From JAGHBT01 sp035311885 (lineage in GTDB: Bacteria > Krumholzibacteriota > Krumholzibacteriia > Krumholzibacteriales > WJIX01), in NCBI GenBank assembly GCA_964554125.1, contig CAZKNG010000036.1:1-20292 (forward strand): a stretch of 20,292 nucleotides of DNA. The letters run 5' to 3'. The notes under the pieces are model-generated. The model ran no database searches. It was not told the origin of the DNA and worked only from the letters and a program-made list of their open reading frames with translations. The first letter of the stretch is position 1, and every line of letters starts with the position of its first letter. Both the position numbers and the translations under genes were made by a program. This document shows, in pieces, positions 1-8,954 of the stretch.

Positions 1-39
1 GATTTAAGACGTGAGATCGCGCGTGTAATAAAAGAGTGA
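1..39 (+). CDS. 3' end of an unidentified gene (partial)
   Basis: Reading from the first base gives DLRREIARVIKE followed by TGA at 37-39. The charged, helical character looks like the C-terminus of a real protein, but 12 residues are too few to name it. It lies on the same strand as the next gene, 278 bp upstream of it. An in-frame stop could also occur by chance, so the call is tentative. Confidence 0.3.
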   Translation, partial: DLRREIARVIKE

Positions 40-198
40 TCGATTGCCGGAATGCGGGCTGAGGCAACAGGAAAAGTGAAAATAATTGCAACCTCTCATC
101 TACCGTTGTATGGTATTCATAATACTGATTCCACCTGTCCATCACGTTAATTTATTTATTAATTTACTGTTATTCAGTTTACTGTTCAATTTTCAGGG

Positions 199-233
199 AA
201 TGTCCGGACATTTTAAGGCTTGACAATCAAGCC
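199..233. promoter_or_regulatory. two adjacent dyads upstream of the HD-GYP regulator gene
   Basis: AATGTCCGGACATT (199-212) is a perfect 14-bp palindrome. Four bases later GGCTTGA-CAA-TCAAGCC (217-233) is a perfect 7-bp inverted repeat with a 3-base spacer. A TTGACA hexamer (220-225) sits inside the second dyad, but no good -10 follows at 16-18 bp. There is no T-tract, so a terminator is unlikely. An operator in the control region of the gene starting at 318 is the simplest reading; the cognate protein is unknown. Confidence 0.4.
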
Positions 234-317
234 GGATTTAATCAAAAATTGAAGTATATCGGTCATCTTTGGTATTTGCTTGAAAAAATTGTGTATGTCA
301 GAAAAAGGAATTTAACA

Positions 318-2978
318 ATGATGAAAGACCCACTTCGAGTACTTATCGTGGAGGATTCGAAAGATGACGCTGAATTATTACAGATAGAGCTTAAACGCGG
401 CGGATTAAAAACCAAGCCGAAACGCGTGGAAACAGAAGAGGAGATGAAGGGGTCTCTGGATGAGAAGAACTGGGATCTTATTATTCTGGATTACAAGCTG
501 CCGAAATTCAGCGGATTAGACGCTCTTAAAATAGCAAAGGAAAGGGGGCTCGATATACCCCTGATACTCGTTTCCGGCTTGGTGGGGGAAGAAAAGGCGG
601 TTGAGGCTATGAGAAAGGGCGCTCATGATTACATAATGAAGGATAATCTGGCGAGGCTGGTTCCCGCGGTTAAGAGGGAGCTCAAAGATGCGGAAATTCG
701 AAGAGAGCGGAAAAGGAACAGGGAGATGATCCGCCAGCTGAACTCCCTTCTCGATTCTATCAGCAAAGTCAACCAGGTTATCGTAAAGGCGGAAAACCTT
801 GAAAATATGTTTCAGGAAGCGAGCGATTTCCTTGTACAAACTAAACAATACAGCAATTGTACATTCTCTCTTATTAATGAAGATAACGGCAGGATTACCC
901 CCTTTGTAACGTCCGGGGAGGGTGGATTCGTAAAGGACTGGTCGATTTCCGGAGATGGAAAGGGGCGCGCGCCCCAATGTATCAAGAAAACCGTCAAAGC
1001 CGGTAATATTCAGATAGTCGATACGAAAAACTGTAACAAATGCAGTTATCGTAAGCAAAGTGAAGAATATAATTGTGTTATGGTTCCAATGAAAAGAGAA
1101 AATAAGCTCATAGGTATCCTCAGTATCTGGCTGGATGAAGGTGTCCGGAACGAAGGCAAGTGGAGAGAGCTTCTTCTGGAAGTCGCCGATGATATGGCTT
1201 TTGGTTGGGAGAAACTTAAAGAGAGAAAAGAGCTGCTGGATAATGAAAATTATCTCAGGAGTATATTCAAAGCCGCCCCGGTGGGGATAGGGACGGTGTG
1301 CAACCGCAGGTTTAAAACTTTAAATCAAAACCTGTTCGAACATCTGGGATACGGCGAAGAGGAGCTTATAGGAAAAGATGTCAGATTAATTTATCCATCG
1401 AAAGAGGAATATGAATATGTTGGAAGCGAAATATATGAACAGATAAGAAAATACGGTACCGGCACGGTAGAGACAAGGGTGAGGAGAAAGGACGGCACAA
1501 TAATTGACGTCGTCCTGAGTATGGCCCCTGTCAGTAATTATAAATCAGATGATGAAATTACTTTTGCCGTTCTTGATATCACCAGGCAGAAAAGAGCTCA
1601 GGAAGATTTAATCGAAACTGAGAAAAAACTCAGGGAAGCTCAGAAGATAGCCCGCCTGGGCTTTTACAGCTGGGAATTCCGCGGTAAAGATTCAATTTGG
1701 GACAGTTCTGAGATCCTTGATGACATATTCGGCATAGATGATAAATATAAGAAAAATATCGAATCCTGGATGAATATTATACATCAGGAGGATCGTGACG
1801 AGGCTGAGAAACTTTTCTTCTCCGCAATGGCGGAGAAAAAACAAAGATTTGGGTTGGAATACCGGATTATAAGGGTAAATGATAAGAAGGAGCGCTGGGT
1901 GGAAAGTATCGGGGTCTTTGAATATAATAAGGGAAAACCGAAAAGATTGGTGGGAACCATACAGGATATAACGGAGCGAAAGAGAGTGGAGGAAAAACTC
2001 CTGGAGAATGAAGAAAAACTGCGCAATATAGTGGAAAATAGCACCAACCTTTTTTTCTCCCACAACACAAGGCGGGAAATAACCTATCTCAGCCCTCAAT
2101 CCAGTAGATTTCTTCAGTGTGAACCGGAAGAAGGTATGATTAACTGGTCAGATTTCATAAGCGATAACCCTATTAATGAGAGAGGAATCAGACTAACTCA
2201 GAAAGCGATTGAAACAGGCGAGGTGCAGGAACCCTTCGAAGTTGAGCTGGTCGGGAAAAAGGGTAAGAAGATTTTTGTAGAGGTGAATGAAGCTCCGGTA
2301 CTTAAAAACGGCAGAACAGTTTCTGTAGTTGGTGCCATGACCGATATTACCGAGCGCAAAAAAGCCCAGGAGAGGTTGAATACAGCTTTTGAGGGAACGA
2401 TAAAGGTTATCTCCGATATCCTCGAATTGCGGGATGCTTATACGGCTGGGCACCAGAGACGGGTTGCGCAGCTTGCCGTCGAGATAGCCCGCGGATTGGA
2501 TCTTCCTCCCGATAGAGTTAAAGGATTGGAAGTCGCCAGTTCAATTCATGATCTTGGGAAAATTGTAATACCGTCTCAGGTGCTGAGTAAGCCTACCCGT
2601 TTGACCGAGCTGGAATACATGTATATTAAGCAGCATCCGATAGTCGGTTATCAGGTTCTGAAAGGTGTTAATTTTCCCTGGCCGCTGGCAGAAATTATTT
2701 ATCAGCACCATGAACAGCTCAACGGGTCGGGTTATCCCCGGGGGTTAAGCGGTGAAGAGATTATGATCGAAGCCAGGATATTAACCGTAGCTGATGTAGC
2801 AGAGGCTATGTCTTCCCACCGACCCTACAGAAAGGCCAGGGGGTTGAAGGTCGCCCTGAAAGAGATAAAGGACAGAAAAGGCGAATTGTATGATCCGAAT
2901 GTCGTAGATGTCTGTTTAGAAGTGTTCAAATCCGGATTTGAGTTTATGGAAGTAGAAAGTACGGTTCTCGAAACTTAA
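318..2978 (+). CDS. response regulator: REC-GAF-PAS-PAS-PAS-HD-GYP
   Basis: This cytoplasmic protein of 886 residues probably hydrolyses the second messenger cyclic di-GMP in response to several inputs. The REC domain (about 5-125) has the acidic pair E12-D13, phospho-acceptor D58 (LIILDYKLP) and K108. A GAF-like domain (about 150-295) carries C221, C239, C242 and C253, with a CxxC at 239-242. Three PAS domains follow at about 310-430, 440-565 and 580-690, linked by DITRQKRAQE and DITERK-type signatures. The HD-GYP domain (about 700-870) has H744-D745, HHE at 797-799 and GYP at 805-807, so it looks catalytically complete. ATG 318 was chosen because AAAAAGGA lies 8 bases upstream; the in-frame TTG at 249 has no ribosome binding site. 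It has no transmembrane segment, and no histidine kinase is encoded nearby. Domain assignment is firm; cyclic di-GMP as substrate is inferred from the family. Confidence 0.9.
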   Translation: MMKDPLRVLIVEDSKDDAELLQIELKRGGLKTKPKRVETEEEMKGSLDEKNWDLIILDYKLPKFSGLDALKIAKERGLDIPLILVSGLVGEEKAVEAMRKGAHDYIMKDNLARLVPAVKRELKDAEIRRERKRNREMIRQLNSLLDSISKVNQVIVKAENLENMFQEASDFLVQTKQYSNCTFSLINEDNGRITPFVTSGEGGFVKDWSISGDGKGRAPQCIKKTVKAGNIQIVDTKNCNKCSYRKQSEEYNCVMVPMKRENKLIGILSIWLDEGVRNEGKWRELLLEVADDMAFGWEKLKERKELLDNENYLRSIFKAAPVGIGTVCNRRFKTLNQNLFEHLGYGEEELIGKDVRLIYPSKEEYEYVGSEIYEQIRKYGTGTVETRVRRKDGTIIDVVLSMAPVSNYKSDDEITFAVLDITRQKRAQEDLIETEKKLREAQKIARLGFYSWEFRGKDSIWDSSEILDDIFGIDDKYKKNIESWMNIIHQEDRDEAEKLFFSAMAEKKQRFGLEYRIIRVNDKKERWVESIGVFEYNKGKPKRLVGTIQDITERKRVEEKLLENEEKLRNIVENSTNLFFSHNTRREITYLSPQSSRFLQCEPEEGMINWSDFISDNPINERGIRLTQKAIETGEVQEPFEVELVGKKGKKIFVEVNEAPVLKNGRTVSVVGAMTDITERKKAQERLNTAFEGTIKVISDILELRDAYTAGHQRRVAQLAVEIARGLDLPPDRVKGLEVASSIHDLGKIVIPSQVLSKPTRLTELEYMYIKQHPIVGYQVLKGVNFPWPLAEIIYQHHEQLNGSGYPRGLSGEEIMIEARILTVADVAEAMSSHRPYRKARGLKVALKEIKDRKGELYDPNVVDVCLEVFKSGFEFMEVESTVLET

Positions 2979-2979
2979 T

Positions 2980-3009
2980 CAGCATAACTTTCGTGATCTG
3001 CTGTTTTTT
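2980..3009 (+). terminator. possible Rho-independent terminator after the HD-GYP gene
   Basis: CAGCA (2980-2984) pairs with TGCTG (2999-3003) and is followed at once by six T residues (3004-3009), starting one base after the stop codon. The stem is only 5 bp and the loop is 14 bases, so it is weak. Confidence 0.35.
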
Positions 3010-3156
3010 AAGCTTTCTTTGCATTTCTGCCAAATTATCCGCGCGGGTAAATATTCTGAAAGTATTCAAGAAAACAGTCGTATCAATTCACAATCCAACA
3101 TGGATAATCATGCCCGTCCCCCTCTTTCTTCTTCCGCTTCCTCGAAACTGAATGAT

Positions 3157-3186
3157 TAGACAGATAGTGCTTTTTTATGTTATAAT
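3157..3186 (+). promoter_or_regulatory. sigma-70-type promoter of the subtilase gene
   Basis: TAGACA (3157-3162) and a perfect TATAAT (3181-3186) are separated by 18 bp in an AT-rich stretch. The predicted start of transcription is near 3193, about 67 bases before the GTG start at 3260. Confidence 0.6.
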
Positions 3187-3259
3187 AAACATACTAATAT
3201 ATTAATTATCTATCGTGATATCTATGATCATTGACAGTTATAAAAAAAGGAGAAAAAAA

Positions 3260-5713
3260 GTGAAACATGTATTTGCTTTGATTATTTGTGGTTTTCTGCT
3301 GCCGCCGGTCAGCAGGGCGGATGCTGATAACGGAAAGATGAATTCTTCTCTTAGTTTTCTTAAGAATATGCGTTCTAAAACGGCTCTCAGGTCGAACGCG
3401 AGAGGTATTGTAAAGTCCGGCATAGAGAGCGATAGAGCGGTTGTAACCGTTAAGTTCGATCATATCCTGAGCCCGGCTGAAATCTCTGAATATGAATCAA
3501 GGGGGGTTTCCTTTTACTATCTCAGCGGAGAAATCGCGAAAACCGGAGCGATCTATCCGGTGAAAATTCCCTGGAGCGAGCTTGACAGTGTCAGCGGGAA
3601 GAAAGAGGTCCTGCGGATGGAGAGCAGCTGGCATCCCGCTATTTATCCCACACTCGATGTCAGCGCGAAGGAGATAGAGGCTGATTCGGCCTGGGGATAT
3701 AACGACGATTCAGGTTTTCCAATAACCGGCAAGGGGATCAGAATAGCCGACTTCGATACAGGTATCGATGTATTTCATCCTTCCTTTTTCTACGCGGACG
3801 GAGACACTTTTAATTGGCTGGATGTAAACCTTAACGGCCGGTTCGACTGCGGTGACGACGCTGTTGATCTGAATAATAACGGAGGTGTCGACGGTAATGA
3901 AAGGCTTTGCTGCTTTGACGGAGAGATAGCCGATTACGCTCACGTCTGGGGGGCTACTAATCCGAGTAACTCCGGAAACGGATTCCAGGCATATTGGGAC
4001 TGGCTGTATAATGATGAAAACGCCAATTCAATACGTGATTATGGTACGGCAAGCGGATTTGACGACAGCGATCCGACCTTCGGCGAGCAGATCTTCTTAG
4101 TCCTTGATACTAATAAGAATGGAGACCTTGACGAAGAGGAACAGCTTGTCGGGTTAAAGACATCAAAGATTTACGCGACTATGAACTCGAGTTCAACTGA
4201 GAGAATAAGGGGTGTCGATCTTATCCAGTCAGATCCAGATGATTACGGTCACGGAACGGGTGTTTCAGGCATTCTGGCGGGAGGAACTCCGGGATTGAAT
4301 AAGTTTACGGGGGTAGCCCCGGGCGCTGAAATTCTAATGGGATATTATTTTTCGGATAACCCCCTTTCCTACCTTATCCCGTGGGCGAGGTCAAAGGGCG
4401 CGGACGTGATGCTTTATGAATTCGGCGGCTTTGTATGGGAATACTTAGACGGTTCCTCTCTCGGCGAACAGCTGATTACAGATGAGAGCGATTCTATCTT
4501 CCAGGTTGTCCCCTCCGGCAATCTCGGACGGGGCGGAAAACACGCGATAGCCGACGCGGCCGGTTCGGACTCTGTGGAGTTTCAGATCGACGCTGCTATA
4601 TACGGAACAACCGCGTTAGATCAGTTGTACGGGACTACGCTGTGGAGAACGGAACTCTCAGATCTTATCTTCAGACTCGAATCTCCGCTTGGAGGTGAAA
4701 TAACGATATCCGGAGGTGACCAGTATGTTGACGGTTATTACATCTGGTCGTCTACGGGACAGAGCGACAGGGGAACATGCCGGCAGGATATTTACGTTGA
4801 CAGGAACACAAACGCGGATGTGCTCGGCGACTGGTATCTTACTGTAAGTAACCAGACAGGATCGACAATAGAAGTGATAAGTAATATTGCAGATAATGTC
4901 TCCTCATGGTCCGGGGGAGCTGTTTTTGCCAATTACGCGACTGATGAAAGAAATGTAACTTATCCTGCGACCGCGGATTCCGCCTTCGTAAACGGGTCTT
5001 ATTCAACACGCGGTTTCGAAGGTTACGGAGGGGTCGGGGGAGGCACGATCGACGAGGGAGAGATAAGCGCGTTCAGCGGCAGAGGAGCACGTATCGACGG
5101 CATGCACCTTCTTGATATATGTTCGCCCGGAAACTACGACGTTTATTCAACTAAATCACATACAGATTCAGACGGTTATCCCCTGGGGGGATATATGCAG
5201 TTCAGCGGCACCAGCGCCGCGGGGCCGCATGTTGCTGCAGCCGCCGCGCTTGTGCAGCAGAAGCACCCTGGCAAGAGTATGGATGAAATTGCGGGGCTGA
5301 TTCAGGCTAACGCGGCTTCAGACGGGTATACCGGCAGCGTCTACAACGATACGTGGGGATACGGCAAACTCAGGATTATAGGCGCTCTGGGTGTTGTTAC
5401 AGGTATAGAGGATGTTGCAGGCGGAAAAACGCCTCCGGTTCTTACGCTGGGCCAGAACTACCCCAATCCATTCAACCCTTCAACACATATTCCATTCTAC
5501 ATCCCCAAGACGGCCAGAGCGGGTATAAGGATATACGATGTTAAAGGGAGACTTGTGAGGAATCTCGAAGATGGCCTTATGCCGAAAGGTCCTCACACCG
5601 CCCGCTGGAATGGCATCGACAATAAGGGAAAGCAGGTATCTTCAGGGATTTATTTCTGTGTTCTGAGGCAGGGAGAGAATATGCAGTCAAGAAAGATGGT
5701 CCTGCTGCGGTGA
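3260..5713 (+). CDS. exported subtilisin-like (S8) serine protease with C-terminal sorting-type domain
   Basis: This is an extracellular endopeptidase of 817 residues. The GTG at 3260 was chosen because AAAGGAG lies 7 bases upstream and the resulting N-terminus is a clean signal peptide (MKHVFALIICGFLLPPVSRA); an in-frame GTG at 3215 lacks both. The catalytic residues are D166 (IADFDTGID), H331 (DYGHGTGVSG) and S652 (FSGTSAAGPHVAAA), with oxyanion residue N421 (PSGNLG), so the triad is complete. The D-to-H distance is about 165 residues, far more than in plain subtilisins, and the insert holds EF-hand-like loops DLNNNGGVDGNE (203-214) and DTNKNGDLDEEE (283-294). A beta-rich segment (about 455-545) lies between N421 and S652. 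The last 85 residues start LGQNYPNPFNPST and end in a basic RKMVLLR, the FlgD-like, type IX sorting-like domain. Such domains usually mark proteins for export and surface attachment. Its natural substrate is unknown. Confidence 0.92.
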   Translation: MKHVFALIICGFLLPPVSRADADNGKMNSSLSFLKNMRSKTALRSNARGIVKSGIESDRAVVTVKFDHILSPAEISEYESRGVSFYYLSGEIAKTGAIYPVKIPWSELDSVSGKKEVLRMESSWHPAIYPTLDVSAKEIEADSAWGYNDDSGFPITGKGIRIADFDTGIDVFHPSFFYADGDTFNWLDVNLNGRFDCGDDAVDLNNNGGVDGNERLCCFDGEIADYAHVWGATNPSNSGNGFQAYWDWLYNDENANSIRDYGTASGFDDSDPTFGEQIFLVLDTNKNGDLDEEEQLVGLKTSKIYATMNSSSTERIRGVDLIQSDPDDYGHGTGVSGILAGGTPGLNKFTGVAPGAEILMGYYFSDNPLSYLIPWARSKGADVMLYEFGGFVWEYLDGSSLGEQLITDESDSIFQVVPSGNLGRGGKHAIADAAGSDSVEFQIDAAIYGTTALDQLYGTTLWRTELSDLIFRLESPLGGEITISGGDQYVDGYYIWSSTGQSDRGTCRQDIYVDRNTNADVLGDWYLTVSNQTGSTIEVISNIADNVSSWSGGAVFANYATDERNVTYPATADSAFVNGSYSTRGFEGYGGVGGGTIDEGEISAFSGRGARIDGMHLLDICSPGNYDVYSTKSHTDSDGYPLGGYMQFSGTSAAGPHVAAAAALVQQKHPGKSMDEIAGLIQANAASDGYTGSVYNDTWGYGKLRIIGALGVVTGIEDVAGGKTPPVLTLGQNYPNPFNPSTHIPFYIPKTARAGIRIYDVKGRLVRNLEDGLMPKGPHTARWNGIDNKGKQVSSGIYFCVLRQGENMQSRKMVLLR

Positions 5714-5890
5714 AAGGGTTGGAATTGGATATTACATTGAATCGGACGATAAAGGAAGAGCGCCGGGCGCCTTTTAATTGATTTGCCGTCCCCTTTTGGA
5801 ACTTTTTTCTCTTTCTTCTTATCATTAATCTACCCAGCTTGTATATTATCTGATAGTGCTATGCTATATAAAAAAGCTGAAAGGGCGGAT

Positions 5891-7177
5891 ATGGAGAAAT
5901 CAAAGGTTGCTGTAGTTAAGACTTCACCCCGCACGGTACTGGAAGATTATTACCGGCTTATGAATCTCGCGGATTATCAGGATGAACTGCCTAAAGATGT
6001 TGACACGGCTTTAAAGATAAATATCAGCTGGCATTTCTTCTATCCGGGGAGTTCTACCACCCCCTGGCAGCTCGAGGGGGTCATAAGGACTATGAAAAGG
6101 GACGGGTATGACCCCGGTCTCATACACGGGTGCCATAACAGAACAGTTGTAATAGACTCTCATCTCGGAGAGAGGGAAAATAAGCAGGTAAATGTTACAG
6201 ATAACCACGGACTGAGAAATATACACCTGTACGAAGGTGAGGAGTGGATACACATAAGGGACGCGGTCGGCGATTTAGCCGACAGATTTTTAGTACTTAA
6301 TGACGTCTATCCCAAGGGATTTATGATACCGAAGAGGTTTATCGGGGAAAATATTATTCAACTGCCGACTGTGAAGACGCATGTATTTACTACAACAACG
6401 GGAGCTATGAAGAATGCCTTCGGCGGACTCCTGAATGAGAAGAGGCACTGGACCCACCCTGTAATTCACGAAACCCTCGTGGATCTTTTGAGGATACAGA
6501 AGGAGATACACTCCGGGCTTTTCGCCGTAATGGATGGAACATTCGCCGGGGACGGCCCCGGGCCCAGGTGTATGGTGCCCTACGTTAAAAATGTGCTTCT
6601 GGCGTCCTCAGATCAGGTTGCCGTAGATGCTGTCGCGGCAAAAATGATGGGGTTTGACCCTATGAAAGATATCAAGTTTATAAGACTGGCTCATGAAGCC
6701 GGGTTGGGCAGGGGAAGACCGGAAGAGATAGAGATAGCTGGCGATATTGAAGAATCTGAGAAAAACTGGCGTTTTTCCGGTCCCTTTAAGAAGATGACAT
6801 TCGCGAGCAGGATGCAGCACATGATATACTGGGGGCCTCTTAAAAAACCGCTGGAATGGTCGTTAAAGACTGTGCTCGCTCCGTGGGCATTCATAGCGAG
6901 TGTTCTGTATCATGATTTTTTCTGGTATGCAGTTCACAAACGAAGGGTGCTGAAGATATTAAGAAGCAGCTGGGGAAGGTTATTCAACAACTGGGAAGAG
7001 GTTGAACTTCCTCCCGACGACCTTCAAGCCCGGGGCTGGGAAGATGTGGGGAAGAAGCCGGCTGAACTCAGGAAACAGTCTCTGAGGCATATGATGAAAG
7101 CCTTCAGGGTTATGGGGACAACCTTAAAGGAGATACCCGGCTTTGTGACCGGAAGACAGACAGGCAAAAGAGGTTAA
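5891..7177 (+). CDS. DUF362 domain protein
   Basis: The protein has 428 residues and matches the DUF362 family by its overall pattern: the N-terminal KVAVVKTSP, the KINISWHFFYPGSSTTPW segment, the IIQLPTVKTHVFTTTTGAMKN block and the FAVMDGTFAGDGPGP block with the later DQVAVDAVAAKMMG. The family's biochemical role is not settled; many members carry a ferredoxin domain, and this one does not. Near the C-terminus WAFIASVLYHDFFWYAV is hydrophobic and could touch the membrane. ATG 5891 was chosen because GAAAGGG lies about 5 bases upstream. Longer in-frame starts (TTG 5783, ATG 5861) would add a low-quality leader without a ribosome binding site. It lies 177 bp after the protease gene and converges with putP, so it may be transcribed alone. 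Confidence 0.8.
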   Translation: MEKSKVAVVKTSPRTVLEDYYRLMNLADYQDELPKDVDTALKINISWHFFYPGSSTTPWQLEGVIRTMKRDGYDPGLIHGCHNRTVVIDSHLGERENKQVNVTDNHGLRNIHLYEGEEWIHIRDAVGDLADRFLVLNDVYPKGFMIPKRFIGENIIQLPTVKTHVFTTTTGAMKNAFGGLLNEKRHWTHPVIHETLVDLLRIQKEIHSGLFAVMDGTFAGDGPGPRCMVPYVKNVLLASSDQVAVDAVAAKMMGFDPMKDIKFIRLAHEAGLGRGRPEEIEIAGDIEESEKNWRFSGPFKKMTFASRMQHMIYWGPLKKPLEWSLKTVLAPWAFIASVLYHDFFWYAVHKRRVLKILRSSWGRLFNNWEEVELPPDDLQARGWEDVGKKPAELRKQSLRHMMKAFRVMGTTLKEIPGFVTGRQTGKRG

Positions 7178-7317
7178 TCATACTCTGTCTTTTCTTATCT
7201 GTGATGATCGATACGGATCGAATGTAGCGGGATTCTTTCAGGCCGGCCGGTGCTGTATTTATGATCCGGTTATCCGGCCCGTAAAATAAGATATTCGTGT
7301 AATACCGTATCTATCTT

Positions 7318-8781
7318 TTAGAAATCAACTCGGTCCCCGATATCTTCAGGCGGTTCGCTTGTAAGACTGAAAATTACGATCGCGGCAACTGAGACCAGAA
7401 ACCCGGGAACAATTTCGTACAGGTCGAATATTCCCCCCTCCAATTGTTTCCAGATGACGACCATGCTCCCTCCGCTTACAATTCCGGCAAGCGCCCCTTT
7501 CCTTGTCATCCTTTTCCAGAAAAGTGATAGTAGAACGGCGGGCCCGAAAGTGGCTCCGAAACCGGCCCAGGCGTAGGCTACCAGGTCGAGCACCCTGCTT
7601 TCCGGGTTCATGGCGATGATAAAGGCTATAACCGCGATAACTATCACCATCGATCTTCCAATCCAGACTAATTCCTTCTGTGACGTCTCTTTTCTGATAA
7701 AGGGTTTGTACAGGTCTTCAGTCAGAGCGGAAGAGGAGACCAGAAGCTGAGAATCCGCCGTGCTCATAATAGCGGCCAGAATGGCGGCGAGGCAGATCCC
7801 GGCGGGAACAGGGTGAAGGAGCAGTTGTATAAGTTTTATAAACACCTTTTCAGTGTCGGCGCCCTCGAGGGTGACATCGAGGCCGCCGATACCTGAAAGG
7901 CCCGCGATGAGAGCTCCCAGCATACTTATAAGTACCCAGCTCATGGCGATCTTTCTTGCTTTACTTACCTTTCCTGTTGAAGTTATTGCCATGAAACGCG
8001 CCAGGATATGGGGCTGCCCGAAATATCCGAGCCCCCACGCTGCCATGGAAATTATTGAAATAACTCCGAAATTTCCTCCCTCGGAGAATTTGAAAGGGTC
8101 CAGCATGGCTGGATCAGCCGATTTGACTGCGGTTAATGAAGCTTCCCAACCGCCTTGACTCGTAACGGAAACCAGAGGAACGGTTATCAATGCCAGAAAC
8201 ATGAGAAGGCCCTGTATGCAGTCAGTCAGGCAGACCGCCGTAAATCCTCCCAGAAATGTATAGCAGATAACGGCCAGAGTACCGATTAGAACCGACCAGA
8301 TATAGGGAAGGCCGAATACACTTTCAAATAGTTTGCCCCCCGCGACCAGCCCGGAACTCGTATAGAAGAGAAAAAAGATAAGGATGAAAAGAGCGGTAAC
8401 CGTCCTTATAATACGGGATCTGTCATCGAAGCGGTTTTCAAAATATTCAGACAGGGTAATTGAATCACCCAGTGCCGCTGTAAACTTCCTGAGTCTGTAT
8501 GCCACAAACTTCCAGTTTATATATGTGCCCGCCGAAAGACCAAGGACTAGCCAGAAGGCTTTTATACCTTCAGCGTAGGCAAGCCCGGGAAGGCCCAGAA
8601 GAAGCCAGCCGCTCATATCGGAAGCGCCGGCGCTTAAGGCCGCGGCAAAACTGTTTAGTTTTCTTCCTCCGAGCAGATAATCCGAAAGATTCCTGGTGCG
8701 CAGATAGGAATAAATACCAATTACCGTCATAACCGCGATATAGATAAGAAAAGTGGCAATAACTGAGGTGCTGCTATTCAT
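7318..8781 (-). CDS. putP: sodium/proline symporter, PutP type
   Basis: This inner-membrane solute:sodium symporter of 487 residues probably imports proline with Na+. E. coli PutP has 502 residues and thirteen membrane segments; the hydrophobic pattern here fits. Diagnostic blocks are NLSDYLLGGRKLNSFAAALS (31-50), the following AGASDMSGWLLLGLPG, and AAIMSTADSQLLVSSSALTE. D55, S57, S340 and T341, reported as important for Na+ and substrate binding in E. coli PutP, occur here at the same residue numbers. The gene is monocistronic: it converges with the DUF362 gene and is insulated upstream by the terminator at 8955-8995. The ribosome binding site is poor (AGGGG about 14 bases from ATG). No proline dehydrogenase (putA) is present in the window, so use of proline as a nutrient or osmolyte cannot be told apart. 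Confidence 0.92.
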   Translation of the reverse strand: MNSSTSVIATFLIYIAVMTVIGIYSYLRTRNLSDYLLGGRKLNSFAAALSAGASDMSGWLLLGLPGLAYAEGIKAFWLVLGLSAGTYINWKFVAYRLRKFTAALGDSITLSEYFENRFDDRSRIIRTVTALFILIFFLFYTSSGLVAGGKLFESVFGLPYIWSVLIGTLAVICYTFLGGFTAVCLTDCIQGLLMFLALITVPLVSVTSQGGWEASLTAVKSADPAMLDPFKFSEGGNFGVISIISMAAWGLGYFGQPHILARFMAITSTGKVSKARKIAMSWVLISMLGALIAGLSGIGGLDVTLEGADTEKVFIKLIQLLLHPVPAGICLAAILAAIMSTADSQLLVSSSALTEDLYKPFIRKETSQKELVWIGRSMVIVIAVIAFIIAMNPESRVLDLVAYAWAGFGATFGPAVLLSLFWKRMTRKGALAGIVSGGSMVVIWKQLEGGIFDLYEIVPGFLVSVAAIVIFSLTSEPPEDIGDRVDF

Positions 8782-8907
8782 AAGAACTTAAGCCCCTGAT
8801 CTTTATATCCTGTTCTCTATTTATCGATTTCAAGGATATATCAACTCGAGGTGTGAATAAACAGATATTTATATCATTTTCCTCCCGTGAAAGCCGGTGA
8901 GTTATAA

Positions 8908-8922
8908 CTTGAAAACTTCAAG
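8908..8922. promoter_or_regulatory. inverted repeat upstream of putP
   Basis: CTTGAA-AAC-TTCAAG is a perfect 6-bp inverted repeat with a 3-base centre, 127 bp upstream of the putP start and downstream of the preceding terminator. It has the form of an operator, but no clear -35/-10 pair could be placed around it. Confidence 0.25.
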
Positions 8923-8954
8923 CTGCACGGATATACGCGTGTTTGTAACAGATT

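Noticed and set aside
79..150. Short frame starting GTG at 78-80 after AGGAAAA (about 24 codons).
   Set aside because: Too short, no family resemblance, and located in an AT-rich control region.
516..1058. Long antisense reading frame of 180 codons inside the HD-GYP regulator gene.
   Set aside because: It lies wholly within a well-supported gene, has no recognisable domain and no ribosome binding site of note.
5760..5775. GCGC-CGG-GCGC followed by CTTTT as a terminator after the protease gene.
   Set aside because: The stem is only 4 bp and the T-tract four bases; chance is likely.
3163..5860. GATAGTGCT occurs just upstream of the -10 region at 3163-3171 and again at 5852-5860, before the DUF362 gene.
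   Set aside because: The distance to the -10-like hexamer differs (9 versus 4 bases), so a common regulatory element is not supported.
7240..7290. GGCCGG and CCGGCC repeats between the convergent DUF362 and putP genes as a shared terminator.
   Set aside because: The spacing is about 28 bases and no T-tract follows on either strand.
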